Below are positions 1 to 9,850 of a stretch of DNA of 64,000 bases, one piece after another; the stretch's first letter is position 1; each line of letters begins with the position of its first letter. Source of the DNA: Phytoseiulus persimilis (lineage: Eukaryota > Arthropoda > Arachnida > Mesostigmata > Phytoseiidae). The notes under the pieces were generated by a model, which was not told the DNA's origin, made no database searches, and saw nothing but the letters and a program-made list of their open reading frames with translations. Made by a program: the position numbers and the translations under genes. The DNA lies in contig CM075103.1 in the NCBI GenBank assembly GCA_037576195.1, positions 19,158,001 through 19,222,000 of the forward strand. Direction: 5' to 3'.

Positions 1-79
1 AACGCTTCCATTTGTTGACGTCAGGCAGACGAGTTGTCCAAACATGACATTCAACCTGAACAATGTGAAAGAGGCTTGA
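1..79 (+). CDS. Lipocalin copy A, 3' end of last exon (partial)
   Basis: This is the last 25 codons of a lipocalin gene cut by the window edge. The frame starting at base 2 reads TLPFVDVRQTSCPNM and ends with VKEA and a TGA at 77-79. It aligns codon for codon with the end of copy B (FSDVRQTNCPNM...AKEA), including the cysteine expected to form the C-terminal disulfide. An AATAAA lies at 213-218, at about the same distance from the stop as in copy B. The function is inferred from copy B: a secreted small-ligand carrier. Everything upstream is outside the window, so whether this copy is intact cannot be judged. It is the first of three tandem copies on the same strand. Confidence 0.75.
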   Translation, partial: TLPFVDVRQTSCPNMTFNLNNVKEA

Positions 80-1880
80 TTTTTGTCCAGGTCAAACTCG
101 ATTGATGGAGTCCATTGATCGTTTGTCAGAGCGTCTTGCGCCTGTGCTCGTCCCAGGATACGAATCCAAGGGGTGGAACTCGGATCCCCTGAATGATCAA
201 GATTGGTTCTTGAATAAAAACTTCCAAATCCTGGATACGAGCATCGAACGACTCCCTCGATCTGTTGAACACTGATAGATGTCGCCTCGGAGTGAGCTCG
301 CTTTCTGTACACGTCGACAATGCAGGGGTCTAGGTGTCAGGTGGAACTCGTTGACGACTTACTTATGGAGGCTATTACTTTGCGAAATCGCTATACATTC
401 TAGGACGGCAGGGCAAGGGGAAATGAACCCTGTTCCATATATCCGATCCCCTCAAGTTGACGCCGTGTTGAGGAACTGGTTGGTGCTCTGGGTCGAGCGA
501 GGCTCTTAGATTTTCTCGCCCTTCTTTTGGGCTCTGAAACTTCGAAACGATTGTCGAACGACTCAAAGATGGTGCTGTCAGTGGATCGAAGGTTCGGGTA
601 TACCGGAACTCAAGCCCTCAAGAACTTCAAGCACATGACAGCTGTATCGAAACTCAGAACCTCGAAGAAAGTTGTTCATCATGAGTGGAGCTCGAAAGCT
701 CAGGCATTCATCACCCAAACCCCCCTTCTATCATCAAAAGGAGCTCGATAAATGAGTCTCTGATTGCTGAATTTGGAAGTTTCCAAATCGATGGGGCATA
801 AATAATCAATCTAGCCATCCATCTGCTCATGAATCGATGGATTGAAGGATGATGATCAATAAATAATGACTGAACTTCCAGGCTCTGATAAGGAATAAGT
901 CGACCTGATAAGCGCCTTTCTCGACGAGTCTTTCTCTTGGAATTCCCGCTGACGTGCCGCTAATTGTCTTGATAGAAGACGCCTCGTCCACAATGACGAA
1001 CACCTGGAGTCAGCCTCCTACACTCATGGGTACAACGATTCCGAGCTTCTGTCGGGCGGAGGACGAATCTTTCTGCGAGATTGAGTCACTGGTCTGGACA
1101 CAGCGATCTCGATTCTTCGGAGGATGCGAGAGAATCGCAGAGTGTGTCGTTGTCGTTGAGCTCGTTATCCTTATAACTTGATTGGAAATTGATTGGATTT
1201 CCGAAAGCTGGGATCTGGGAGGAGGAAGATCAAGACTTGCGGACGTTTCAAGGAGCCCGAAGCCCGCCCCTCTTTCCGGCCTCCATTGAAGCAGATCGCG
1301 ATTCCGGCACCCTGGCACCTCGGCACGGAGCGAGCCAGATCTAGTCAGAATAGAGTTCCTCACAGAATCCTTTCGAAAGGATAAATGATGAAAGAATGAT
1401 CAAATTGATCACATCAATTCGTCCAAAAAATTACGACCTCCGACACGAAGATTTATAGTCTGACCCATCGAATGCCGTGTAGAAAAAAGAGGTTCTATTC
1501 AGCGTCAGTTTTCGGGTCGAAGCGAGGTAGCCGTAGTGCCCAGGCCCTGTTCCGATTCTGAAAATTCATCCTCGTCAAGTGGTGACGGAGGATCGAATTC
1601 GGATGCCGAGATCCGGTGTGAAAGTTCTACTCAAGTCGCGATTTGAGACGTCAGAGAATTCGTTTCACTCGCAGTCCCAACTTCTTATGCAGTCTCTGGG
1701 TGGGACGTGAACTTGATAATCTCAATGGAGTTGAGAGGTTCTCTGTTGCTTGAGGCAGCTCTCCTGAGTGAGATTCCATTTCCCTTCCCGAGCGGCTCTC
1801 TTCGTAGGCCGCTACGTGCCGTCTTGGTCACTCCTCGCACAGAGCGAGACATTCGAGACGGACGACGTTTTTCTATCAAA
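80..1880. other. Intergenic, between lipocalin copies A and B
   Basis: The first 140 bases resemble the 3' flank of copy B as far as the poly(A) signal. After that I see no convincing gene. The open frames here are short, lack recognisable motifs and overlap on both strands. Confidence 0.5.
213..218 (+). promoter_or_regulatory. Polyadenylation signal of lipocalin copy A
   Basis: AATAAA lies 134 bases after the copy A stop. It matches the position of the AATAAA after copy B (4813-4818). Confidence 0.5.
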
Positions 1881-3518
1881 ATACTGGAGTAAAATTCCTC
1901 ATCGATTCAGTCCTGGAACTCCAGCTCGCGAGATTCTGAAACATAACAACAGGAGTTCAGACTTGTTGATAGATTGACGCTTGATCGGAATGATGAGGTC
2001 CGCCATCTTGGGCGTAAACATGTGAACAAAAATACCAAGAGACTCCTTGATTCCAGTCTACACCGAGAGTCCTCTTGTCCTCCTCAGGAGATGAAGCCGA
2101 GAGCCGTGCAACAGAGATAACAGCACAGACCTAAGGCTGCGCCAGCCATTTTTTTTCTCATGAAGCCGAGCGTCGATATTGTTGTCGCCGTCGTCACCGC
2201 CACGATTTCCGACGCTCTGTTCCTCGAAAATCAGCCAGTAACCAGCTAGGCGTCAACTGAGCTTCAGCTGTGTGTGTTAGAGGGATAAGAAATTCAAACC
2301 CCGAGAACCATGGACCAGATTCCGTGTGAGAGCTAAAGAGCCCATGCATGGTGATTGAGAGCGCGCGGCGGGTTCCGCAGTCCAGCGAAATTGGAAGCAA
2401 CCACTGGGAACTTGTGAAACTATCAGGAGAAAAAAAAAAGGGAGAAACCTATGAGACGAGCCTCATAGATCTCGAAAAGTCTCTCCTTCCGCCGACCACA
2501 GCATACCAAGAACATGTCGGAAGCTGCAAGCGAGAGAGAGAAGCCGTCGATCCAGCATTTTACTCCTGCCCTGCAATGACATCGGATTGTTGAAAAGTTC
2601 CGAACTTCGAGAAGCGACATCGCTCCACCAGAGGAGCAACGCACGGCTTCAGCTACGTCGTATACAGCAAAAAGACCAGACACGAGCCGGGTGGAACTTG
2701 TATGAGGACACTTTGTAGCGAAAGATTCTCGCAAAACCATTTCTATGTATGAAGCTGTGATCAACTATTCGACTTGGGATGTTGTGAGATCCGAATAGAT
2801 TTCAATCATACATTTCAAAAAACGAAAAGATGTTAAATAAATTGTTTCAAAAGATCTCGAAAAGTATGAGACTGCAGCCGACATAGCCTCACGCTGGCGC
2901 CGCAACTGAAAGTGACTATTCATGGAATTAGTAAGCTCACGACTTTGATCACACCCCTCCATGAACTCATTTGGCGTCTGCTTCGGGTCTCAAGTCAACG
3001 GCGATCTTCCCTCATCCCTTTCCATGAGGAACAGCTCAGCGTCTCGATCGATGTTGGCTCTGAATGAGCGCGTCAATGCGGTAGATGATGCACGATTCTT
3101 CCCGGAAGTCGCGTCTCCAAAAGCGACTCGATAGTTCGATGGTCGCACGAATGGATGGAACGACGCATTGGTCTGCTTCAGTACATAGGAAGCTCCTTGG
3201 AAGCTGCCATCGAATGGCCGGTTTCCCCAAATGACCTCTGTGAGGAGACGAGAACCCCGTTTTCACATCAAGATCCCTGCCTTGCTTATTCAGAAGTCCG
3301 CTCCGGCGTCGTTAGCGAAGACTTGAGGTTATTTCGAACAGGAGAGCCTCGCAGGACAAAAACTCGTCACAGAGCGGGTGCTCGCTCGATTTGCGAAACC
3401 TCAAGTCTATTCACAAGTCCGGATAGCATCAAGGTGGCGACAAGAGCTCGGCCCCGAAAGGGAGATCGCTATCGAGTGCCAACGCGAAAACAGCTTTACG
3501 GTCGCAGCTACATCTTGA

Positions 3519-3525
3519 TATAATA
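3519..3525 (+). promoter_or_regulatory. Possible TATA box of lipocalin copy B
   Basis: TATAATA sits in a block (CTACATCTTG...TATAATAGGCAACC) shared with copy C at 6205-6211. It is 166 bases before the copy B start codon, which leaves room for a 5' untranslated region. Copy B has about 60 extra bases between this motif and the ATG compared with copy C. The evidence is conservation and motif only. Confidence 0.3.
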
Positions 3526-3690
3526 GGCAACCATCGGACGGGGGAGAGCTCGATTCTGTTCCTCGTCACCTTCCCTTGTTGGAAACCCAACTCAACGGAC
3601 TAGGATTGTGGATCAAGGAGCAGCGATAGAACTTCCATCTCAGCAGATCATAATTGCGGATCATTGCGCTCGGTGACAGGGAGGCGGAAA

Positions 3691-4698
3691 ATGAACAGTC
3701 CGCTTATGACAACATTTGTGACCCTATCGTCTCTATTCGTTCTCGCGAGGAGCGCGAATTCGATAATACCGATGAGGGACTTCGAGCCGGGAAAGGTGAG
3801 GTCGGAATTTCTGGCCTCCTGTCGTAGAAGTTGGGTGCTATGTGTCACGAAAACTTGTTCTGCCAAGGATTCCTGAGTCTGAGGGAGAAGTATTCATCCA
3901 GATCCACGGGGTTTGGTACGGATGGAAACGAACCGCGGGCCTATTTGACTTGGATACGTCATGTGCCCTGGCTCACTTTTTACACAAGACCGGGGACGCG
4001 TACCGGACGACGTTCGTCTATCTCTTCGGCGAGTGAGTCCATCCATCAGTGTTTTATACGATAGTCCACATTAATTTTAAGATTCAATGGGATCACGAAG
4101 AGCCCGTAATCACAATAGCCTCCCCTCTCAGCGAAGTTACCAAGCACATGATGGACATTACGGACAATACCGCGGAGAAAGCGCAATTTGTTTTCGAAAA
4201 TGATGGTTCGTTCTCCATTCGAATATGGCTCGAAGTTGTTATTTTCTCTCTCGCGACATCCGGGGGATCGAGAGCTTCTCTCTCGGAGCTTCATAGGAAA
4301 TTGACGGCTGATCCGGTTGGTTCCAGTTCATACCGTTGCCTTGACCATCCTGGACACGGATTACGAGAATTATATGATACTCTACGGACATCTAGGCTCT
4401 AAGACCGAAGGTGAACAACAATTATCATTGTTCCCCTGAAATTTGAGAAGCAGCTATGGAGCTCAATTGGAACACCGTCCCATTGTCTGAGGAAGCTGTG
4501 GATAACGAGAAATCGCTGGATTTTTTAGGAGTGTACTACTTCGGTGGCCGGAAACAGGATATCATAGAAAGTCTGCAAGGGAAACTCGACGCCGCGATCA
4601 AGACGAACGAAATAACGTTTCCATTTTCTGATGTCAGGCAGACGAATTGTCCGAACATGACCGCGGGCTCCAACCTGGATAACGCGAAAGAGGCTTGA
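3691..4698 (+). CDS. Lipocalin copy B (complete, five exons)
   Basis: This encodes a secreted lipocalin, a barrel protein that carries small hydrophobic ligands. Proposed exons are 3691-3795, 3902-4015, 4082-4205, 4327-4410 and 4454-4698, totalling 672 bases (223 aa plus stop). Exon 1 is a signal peptide (MNSPLMTTFVTLSSLFVLAR). Exon 2 opens with IHGVWYGWKRTAG, matching the lipocalin G-x-W motif. Exon 4 reads TVALTILDTDYENYMILYG, the family's TDYxN-type motif. The last exon carries the C-terminal cysteine (RQTNCPNM). Against copy C, differences in exons 2 and 3 are mostly at third positions, showing selection on the protein. The exon 2 end is uncertain: the consensus donor GTGAGT at 4033 gives the wrong phase, while the weak donor at 4016 keeps frame. 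The ligand is unknown. Confidence 0.85.
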
Positions 4699-4812
4699 TT
4701 TCTAGGTCAGTACTCCGATCGTTCAGCAGGGGCTTCCCGTCAATGCTCGCGGAAGAAATAAGATCCATCTCGTCGATCCTGGATCGCAATGGAATGATCA
4801 ATGTCATTGTTG

Positions 4813-4818
4813 AATAAA
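4813..4818 (+). promoter_or_regulatory. Polyadenylation signal of lipocalin copy B
   Basis: AATAAA lies 115 bases after the stop. In copy C the equivalent site reads AACAAA (7446-7451), so the signal is changed there. Confidence 0.55.
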
Positions 4819-6204
4819 GATAATTTAACTGCATGAGTCAGGCTTCCGTTGAATTGGTTTCTAATCGATTCATATACGGCGGGCAACTCGAAGCGTGAGG
4901 AATCTTTGGCATAATCCGCAGTAGTTGATTCCATCCAGGCCGTAGAGTTTTTCCGCCAACAACGTCTGGGTGTGCTCCGAGAACTCGAACGTTCACCTCA
5001 TGACCGTGAGTTAGGTCACAGCAATATCGCGGGACACATCGTTACATCCGTTTCCGAGCTTTATGTTTCAAGAGAAGGAAATCAATTCACTGAAATACTC
5101 AGATTTAATATCGTGAAAATACAGGCCGAGCCAACAAATAGAAAACGGCGGAAATATGAAAAGTGCGTTCTGGAAACCAAGTGCTCCATGGTGTATGTGT
5201 AAAAATGACTTGAACACTAAAGTTTCGGTCTCTGCTCGATTCCATTCCCAAGCGTCATCGGGATCACCATTCAGATTCGCTCTGTACGGTATGGGTGGGC
5301 TAGGACCGAGACATTCGTACCGGGTGACGTTCTCCGATGAACCTACTGCAGCAAAACTCCTCGTTCCGATACAGTCCTGGAACTCCCGCTCGCGCGACTG
5401 TAAAACAAAATATCCGAGGTTCATACTCGCTAATGAGTCAAAGCTTGGTCGGAATGGAGGAGATCGGTCATCTTGGGCGAAGAGTTTCATCTAGAAAATC
5501 AAGAAATTCCTCGATGCCAGTTCACACCGAGAGTCCTTTCGATTCACCTCAGGAGATGTAGCCGAGAGCCGTGGTCGGGAGAAAATCGGGAGCAATCCCA
5601 TGAGGCTAGGCTCCTTCCTCAAGAATCGATGATCATCATCATCTCCCGTCGAATCAGAAGAAGGAAGGTCGTCGAGTCTGAAGAAGAATCGTGCCTGAGA
5701 TCACCGCGTTCAGATGACGAACAGCTCAGAGTCTCGATCGGTGTTGGCTCTGTATAAGAGCGTCAATGCGGAGGATGATGCACGATTTCTCCCGGAAGTC
5801 GCGTCTCCTTAAACGACTCGAGAGTTTGATGGCCACAGGAATGGATGGTACGCCGAAGCCTGCTTGAGTGTGTAAAAATATCATTTGAAGCGCCCTCGAA
5901 TGGTCGGTTCCCCTAAATGAGCTTTAGGTGGAGACGAGAATGCCGTTATCACATCAAGATCCCTGCAGTGCTTGCCCAGAAGTCCACTTCGGCGTCGTTA
6001 GCGAAGACTTGAGGTAATTTCGACGGGGAAAGCCTCGCAGGACAACAACTCGTCACAGAGCAGCTGTTCGCTCGGTTTGCGAAACTCGAAGGCCATTTAC
6101 AAGTTCGGATAGGATCAAGGTGGCGACAAAAGCTCGACCCCGAGAGGGAGATCGCTATCGAGTGCCAACGCGAATACAGCTTTCAGGTCGAAGCTACATC
6201 TTGC

Positions 6205-6211
6205 TATAATA
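6205..6211 (+). promoter_or_regulatory. Possible TATA box of lipocalin copy C
   Basis: TATAATA is conserved with copy B (3519-3525) and lies 110 bases before the ATG. The assignment rests on this conservation only. Confidence 0.3.
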
Positions 6212-6314
6212 GGCAACCATCGGACGGGGAAGAGCTTGATTCTGTTCCTCGTCACCTTACCTTGTTGGAAACCCAACACAAAGGACCGGGATTGGAGATC
6301 AAGGAGCAGCGAAA

Positions 6315-7322
6315 ATGAACAGTCGGCGTATAACAACATTTGTGACCCTATCATCTGTATTCGTTCTCGCGAAGAGCGCGAATTCGGTGATACCGATGAA
6401 GGACTTCGAGCCGGGGAAGGTGAGGACGAAATTTTCTGGCTACCTGCCGTAGATGTGAGGCACCATGTGTCATGAAAACTTGGTCTGCCAAGGATTCCTG
6501 GGTCTCACCGAGATATATATTTCCAGATCCACGGGGTTTGGTACGGTTGGAAGCGAACCGCGGGCCTTTTCGACTTGGATACGGTCTGTACCCTGGCTCA
6601 TATTCTACACAAGACCGGGGACGCGTACCGGACGACGTTCGTCTATCTCTTCGGCGAGTCAGTCCATCCATCAGTGTTTCTTCTACGATAGTCCACATTA
6701 TTATTAAGATTCAATGGAATCCCGAAGAGCCCGTAATCACGATAGCCTCCCCTTTCAGCGAAGTTACTAGGCACGTGATGGACATTACGGACAATACAGC
6801 GGAGAAAGCGCAATTTGTTTTCGAAAATGACGGTTCGTTTTCCAACGAATATAGCCCGAATTCGTCATTTTCCCTCTCGCGACAGATGGGGGATCGAGAG
6901 CTCCTCTCTCGGAGCTCCATAGGAAAGTGACGGCTGAGTCTTTTGGTTCCAGTTCATACCGTTGCCTTGACAATCCTGGACACGGATTACGAGAATTATA
7001 TGATATTCTACGGACGTCTAGGCTCCAAGACCGAAGGTGAATAACAATTGTCATTGTTCCCCTGAAATCTGGGACGCAGCTATGGAGCTCGACCGGGGAT
7101 CGGATCCCCGTCCACTTATTTGGGGAAGCTGTTAGTAACGAGAAATCACTGTACTTTCTAGGAGTGTACTACTTTGTTGGTCGGCAACCGGAGATCATAG
7201 AAAGTCTGCGAGGGAAACTCGACGCCGCGATCAAGATGAACGAAATAACGTTTCCTTTTGCTGATGTCAGGCAGACGAATTGTCCGAACATGATAGGGGG
7301 CTATAACCAGAAAAACGCCTAA
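6315..7322 (+). pseudogene. Lipocalin copy C, frameshifted in the last exon
   Basis: This copy has the same five-exon structure as copy B: 6315-6419, 6527-6640 (or to 6657), 6709-6832, 6953-7036 and 7080 onward. Signal peptide, G-x-W motif (IHGVWYGWKRTAG) and DTDYENYMIFYG are all kept. Near the start of exon 5 it is 7 bases longer than copy B, around the palindrome CGGGGATCGGATCCCCG (7094-7110). The frame then ends at a TAG (7133-7135) and the C-terminal segment with its cysteine is lost. Beyond the shift, the old frame stays open to a TAA at 7320-7322, so the lesion looks recent. The exon 2 donor is GTCAGT instead of GTGAGT, and the poly(A) signal is AACAAA. An assembly error is possible. 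Confidence 0.75.
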
Positions 7323-7891
7323 GAGGCTTGATTTCTCGGTCAGTCCTCCGATGAGTCAACAGGCGCTGCTCCCTCAATACTCGACGAAGGGTCCAGATTA
7401 ATCCCGTCGATCCAGAGTCGGGATGGAACGATCAATATCATTGTTAAACAAAGATGATTCAATTGCATGAGTCATGCTTCCGTTGCATTTGTTTCTAATC
7501 GATTCAGATACGGCGGGCAACTCGAATCGTGAGGAATCTTCGAGGAGATCCGCAAGAAATGATTCCATCCAGCGCGAAGAGTTTTCTCGCCAGCAGCGCG
7601 TGGGTCCGCTCCGAGGACTCGAACGTTCACACCATGACCGAGAGCTAGGTCAGAGCGATATCCCGGGATACATCTTTCCACCCGTTTCCGAACTTATTTA
7701 CATTCTCAGAAAAAAAATCAATTCATTGAAACACTAGGATTTAATATCGTCCAAATACGGATTGAACCAAAAAATATACAACAACCGAAAAATGAGGAAG
7801 GCGTTTCGGAAACCAAGAGTCTCGTGGAATATGTGTAAAAATGACATTAACAGCCAAGTTCCGATCTCCGGCCGCACGGGAGTGGAGTCAG

Positions 7892-8707
7892 TCACTTGCC
7901 GTCGAGTTTGCGGGTGCTTTTCATCACAACAACGTCCTCGAGACTTTTGACGGCAATCCGCATGTGAGGCGACCCCAGCCACATCTTCCCCAAAGCGGGT
8001 TCGTTCTGTATCAAATCGTTCGTCGTTAGAAGCGGCAGCTTCAAATGAACAGCAATACTGCGAATGGTGACAGCGACATGGTTGAGCAAACCGAGCGTCG
8101 CTAACGGATCGTTAGCGATCATGAATGCTTTCACAATATCCACAAAAGCATTGATGACAATCAATCTCGGTCGGAGACGACCAACGTGTATCTGGTCGAG
8201 GAACGTCAGCACTTCTGCAATATCGGTCAGGAACACAACCTGAATCCGCTTCATATGCTCCAAGTCGCACTCGAAAGTGGCCAACAGCTTCTCTGGTTGG
8301 AAGTTCGAGCCACTGTCGACGTAGATGATCGAGGCAGATGGATCTTTCCGGACGAGCTCACTCATGCACTGCAAACAGAACTCTGAGCGTACGTCGGGAT
8401 CGCCGCAGATATCAATATGTTCCTCCGTGTAGAACCCGCCCCCAAGAACTTTGTCAACTTTCTGATTTCCTGTCGAAACGATTGCTTGGTTCTTGACGGC
8501 TCTTTCGTAGAGATACGAAAGAGTTTGGGGTTCGAGCACCACTTTGGAGTAGAGCTTCTTCTGGAGTAGAAGAACCAGCGATGGTTCCAGCCGCAGCAAA
8601 TGTGGATCTTTCTTCAGGAATTCTTCTACTGTCGTGATCCCATCCTCACTGAGAGTCCCCAACACATTTTGCGTGAGCTCGACGGGAGATCCAGCTTTCA
8701 AGATCAT
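7892..8707 (-). CDS. RAD51 paralogue, RAD51D-like, with degraded ATP-binding motifs
   Basis: This single-exon gene of 271 codons encodes a RAD51-family recombination protein, a nuclear factor of homologous recombination. An N-terminal helical part (residues 1-60) is followed by the linker and core YERAVKNQAIVSTG...VDKVLGGGFYTEE (67-95), close to RAD51D's STGxxxLDxLLxxGxYTGE. IIYVDSGSNF (127-136) and MKRIQVVFLTDI (152-163) also fit RAD51D. The Walker A site reads CGDPDVRSE (101-109) where GxxxxGKT is expected, so the lysine and threonine are missing. Walker B reads RLIVINAF (181-188), with N for the usual D. The end, MKSTRKLDGK, is shorter than vertebrate RAD51D by roughly 20-60 residues. The open frame over 271 codons argues against a dead gene. 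Assignment to RAD51D rather than another paralogue is probable, not certain. Confidence 0.8.
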   Translation of the reverse strand: MILKAGSPVELTQNVLGTLSEDGITTVEEFLKKDPHLLRLEPSLVLLLQKKLYSKVVLEPQTLSYLYERAVKNQAIVSTGNQKVDKVLGGGFYTEEHIDICGDPDVRSEFCLQCMSELVRKDPSASIIYVDSGSNFQPEKLLATFECDLEHMKRIQVVFLTDIAEVLTFLDQIHVGRLRPRLIVINAFVDIVKAFMIANDPLATLGLLNHVAVTIRSIAVHLKLPLLTTNDLIQNEPALGKMWLGSPHMRIAVKSLEDVVVMKSTRKLDGK

Positions 8708-8903
8708 GGACGCCGGCTCAGCACATGGTCCACGGCTCCGAGAAAAACTTTCGAACGATCACGCGCGGTTCTCGTCAGCTGATCCCAACTGTTTTGCATC
8801 GGGGCTCGCTGAGCGCTTCTACATCGTGAAGGTTTCCGGATGAGACGTTGGAAGGGCCACTCACTTTCCATACGGCACACAGATACAAGGTGACTCATCG
8901 AGA

Positions 8904-9200
8904 CTAGGCTTGAAATTCCTCAGCAACTCCATCTGCTCCGGGAGGAGTCAGGAGCGATTTAACTCGTTCGCGCCAAAGATGCGTGCTCATCGCCGGCTCC
9001 ACTTTTGAATTGAGCGCCAAAACACGCCCCTCTCTCAACGTCCAGCGCATATAAGAGGGTTCGAGAGCCATAACAGCCCTTTTTCGTCGCAACCGTGGTC
9101 GGGCTTGTAGGGGACAGAATGTGTCCTTTTGGGCTGAATGTTTTGCCACGAAAGATTGTTGGAAGATCCTCCTCAATGTTTGAGACGCTCGAGCCTCCAT
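8904..9200 (-). CDS. Hypothetical 98-aa protein, possibly mitochondrial
   Basis: This is a complete open frame with a good start context (GTCATGG), 196 bases upstream of the RAD51-like gene on the same strand. The product starts MEARASQTLRRIFQQSFV, basic and amphipathic like a mitochondrial targeting peptide. An arginine-rich stretch follows (RPRLRRKRAVMALEP), then LREGRVLALNSKVEP and an acidic tail. The size and composition would suit a small mitochondrial ribosomal protein, but I cannot assign it to a known family. The opposite strand offers no better frame. It could still be a chance open frame. Confidence 0.4.
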   Translation of the reverse strand: MEARASQTLRRIFQQSFVAKHSAQKDTFCPLQARPRLRRKRAVMALEPSYMRWTLREGRVLALNSKVEPAMSTHLWRERVKSLLTPPGADGVAEEFQA

Positions 9201-9451
9201 GACGACAGTTCGATGAGGAACTCCTGCTTAATCTGAAGAGGTGAGTTTCTTGTCTTCACGCAGCTTCGCGAGCACGTGGTCCTCTGCCTCGCAAAGTTGA
9301 TGAGCCACGTGCTGCAGCTCTATCTCGTTGTTCTGATGACATATTACTTGCTACTACTGACGTAGGATGACAACTTCCGGCTGATTGAAACCCATAGCAT
9401 ATCGGGACGTCTACGTGCGAGATAGTCTATTGATAACAATTTCCTCCGCTC

Positions 9452-9850
9452 AGAATATCTGGACATTGATCGCGTCCGCTTCGTTATCCTCGTCCACCGC
9501 AACCTCCATGGGGGTGAGTGTTTGGGGCTCATTCAAGGGAGGGATCGGTCGTATGCGGGACTTCTTACGTGATGATTTTTCAAGATAGGGACATATGACA
9601 AATCTTATGATTTGAAAATTGGAACCCAACTGATCCGACACGGAATATCATTAGGTGACTCACGGGAGTATTATCGACTCTAATGGACTCCGAATGTACT
9701 CTTAACAGATTCGCAAACGGCGGTTATGAGCTGAGTCTGAACAATGCTGGGACAGGGCCGAGCTCGAATGAGACCTCCGTATTCGTGCTTGATTGGAAAT
9801 TCATGGATCGAGACCGAACACACGTTGGAACGGACCGTTTTTCCCTCGGT
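9452..9850 (+). CDS. Possible exons of an unknown gene
   Basis: Three segments on the + strand look exon-like. 9452-9514 lies between CTCCGCTCAG and GGTGAGTG. About 9588-9654 lies after TTTTTCAAG and before GTGACT, and encodes IGTYDKSYDLKIGTQLIRHG. 9713-9850 lies after TTAACAG and before GTGAGTCG, and encodes RFANGGYELSLNN...VLDWKFMDRDRTHVG. The first two join in phase, but the join to the third does not keep frame. I do not recognise the protein. One or more of these may be chance. Confidence 0.2.

Larger units (their letters stand above)
1885..5340 (+). repeat. Tandem duplication unit carrying lipocalin copy B
   Basis: This stretch is the counterpart of 5350-7855. Matching blocks in the same order are 1890-2105 with 5352-5590, 3020-3150 with 5712-5850, 3180-4700 with 5850-7330, and 4700-5215 with 7330-7855. 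The copy B unit is longer mainly because it holds about 0.8-0.9 kb at 2110-2990 with no counterpart in the other unit. I did not recognise what that extra piece is. Confidence 0.8.
5350..7855 (+). repeat. Tandem duplication unit carrying lipocalin copy C
   Basis: This is the second full unit of the tandem duplication and is collinear with 1885-5215. Its 3' end lies about 40 bases from the stop codon of the minus-strand RAD51-like gene (7892), so the duplicated segment stops at that gene's 3' flank. The unit contains a promoter region, five lipocalin exons and about 0.5 kb of 3' flank. Confidence 0.8.
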
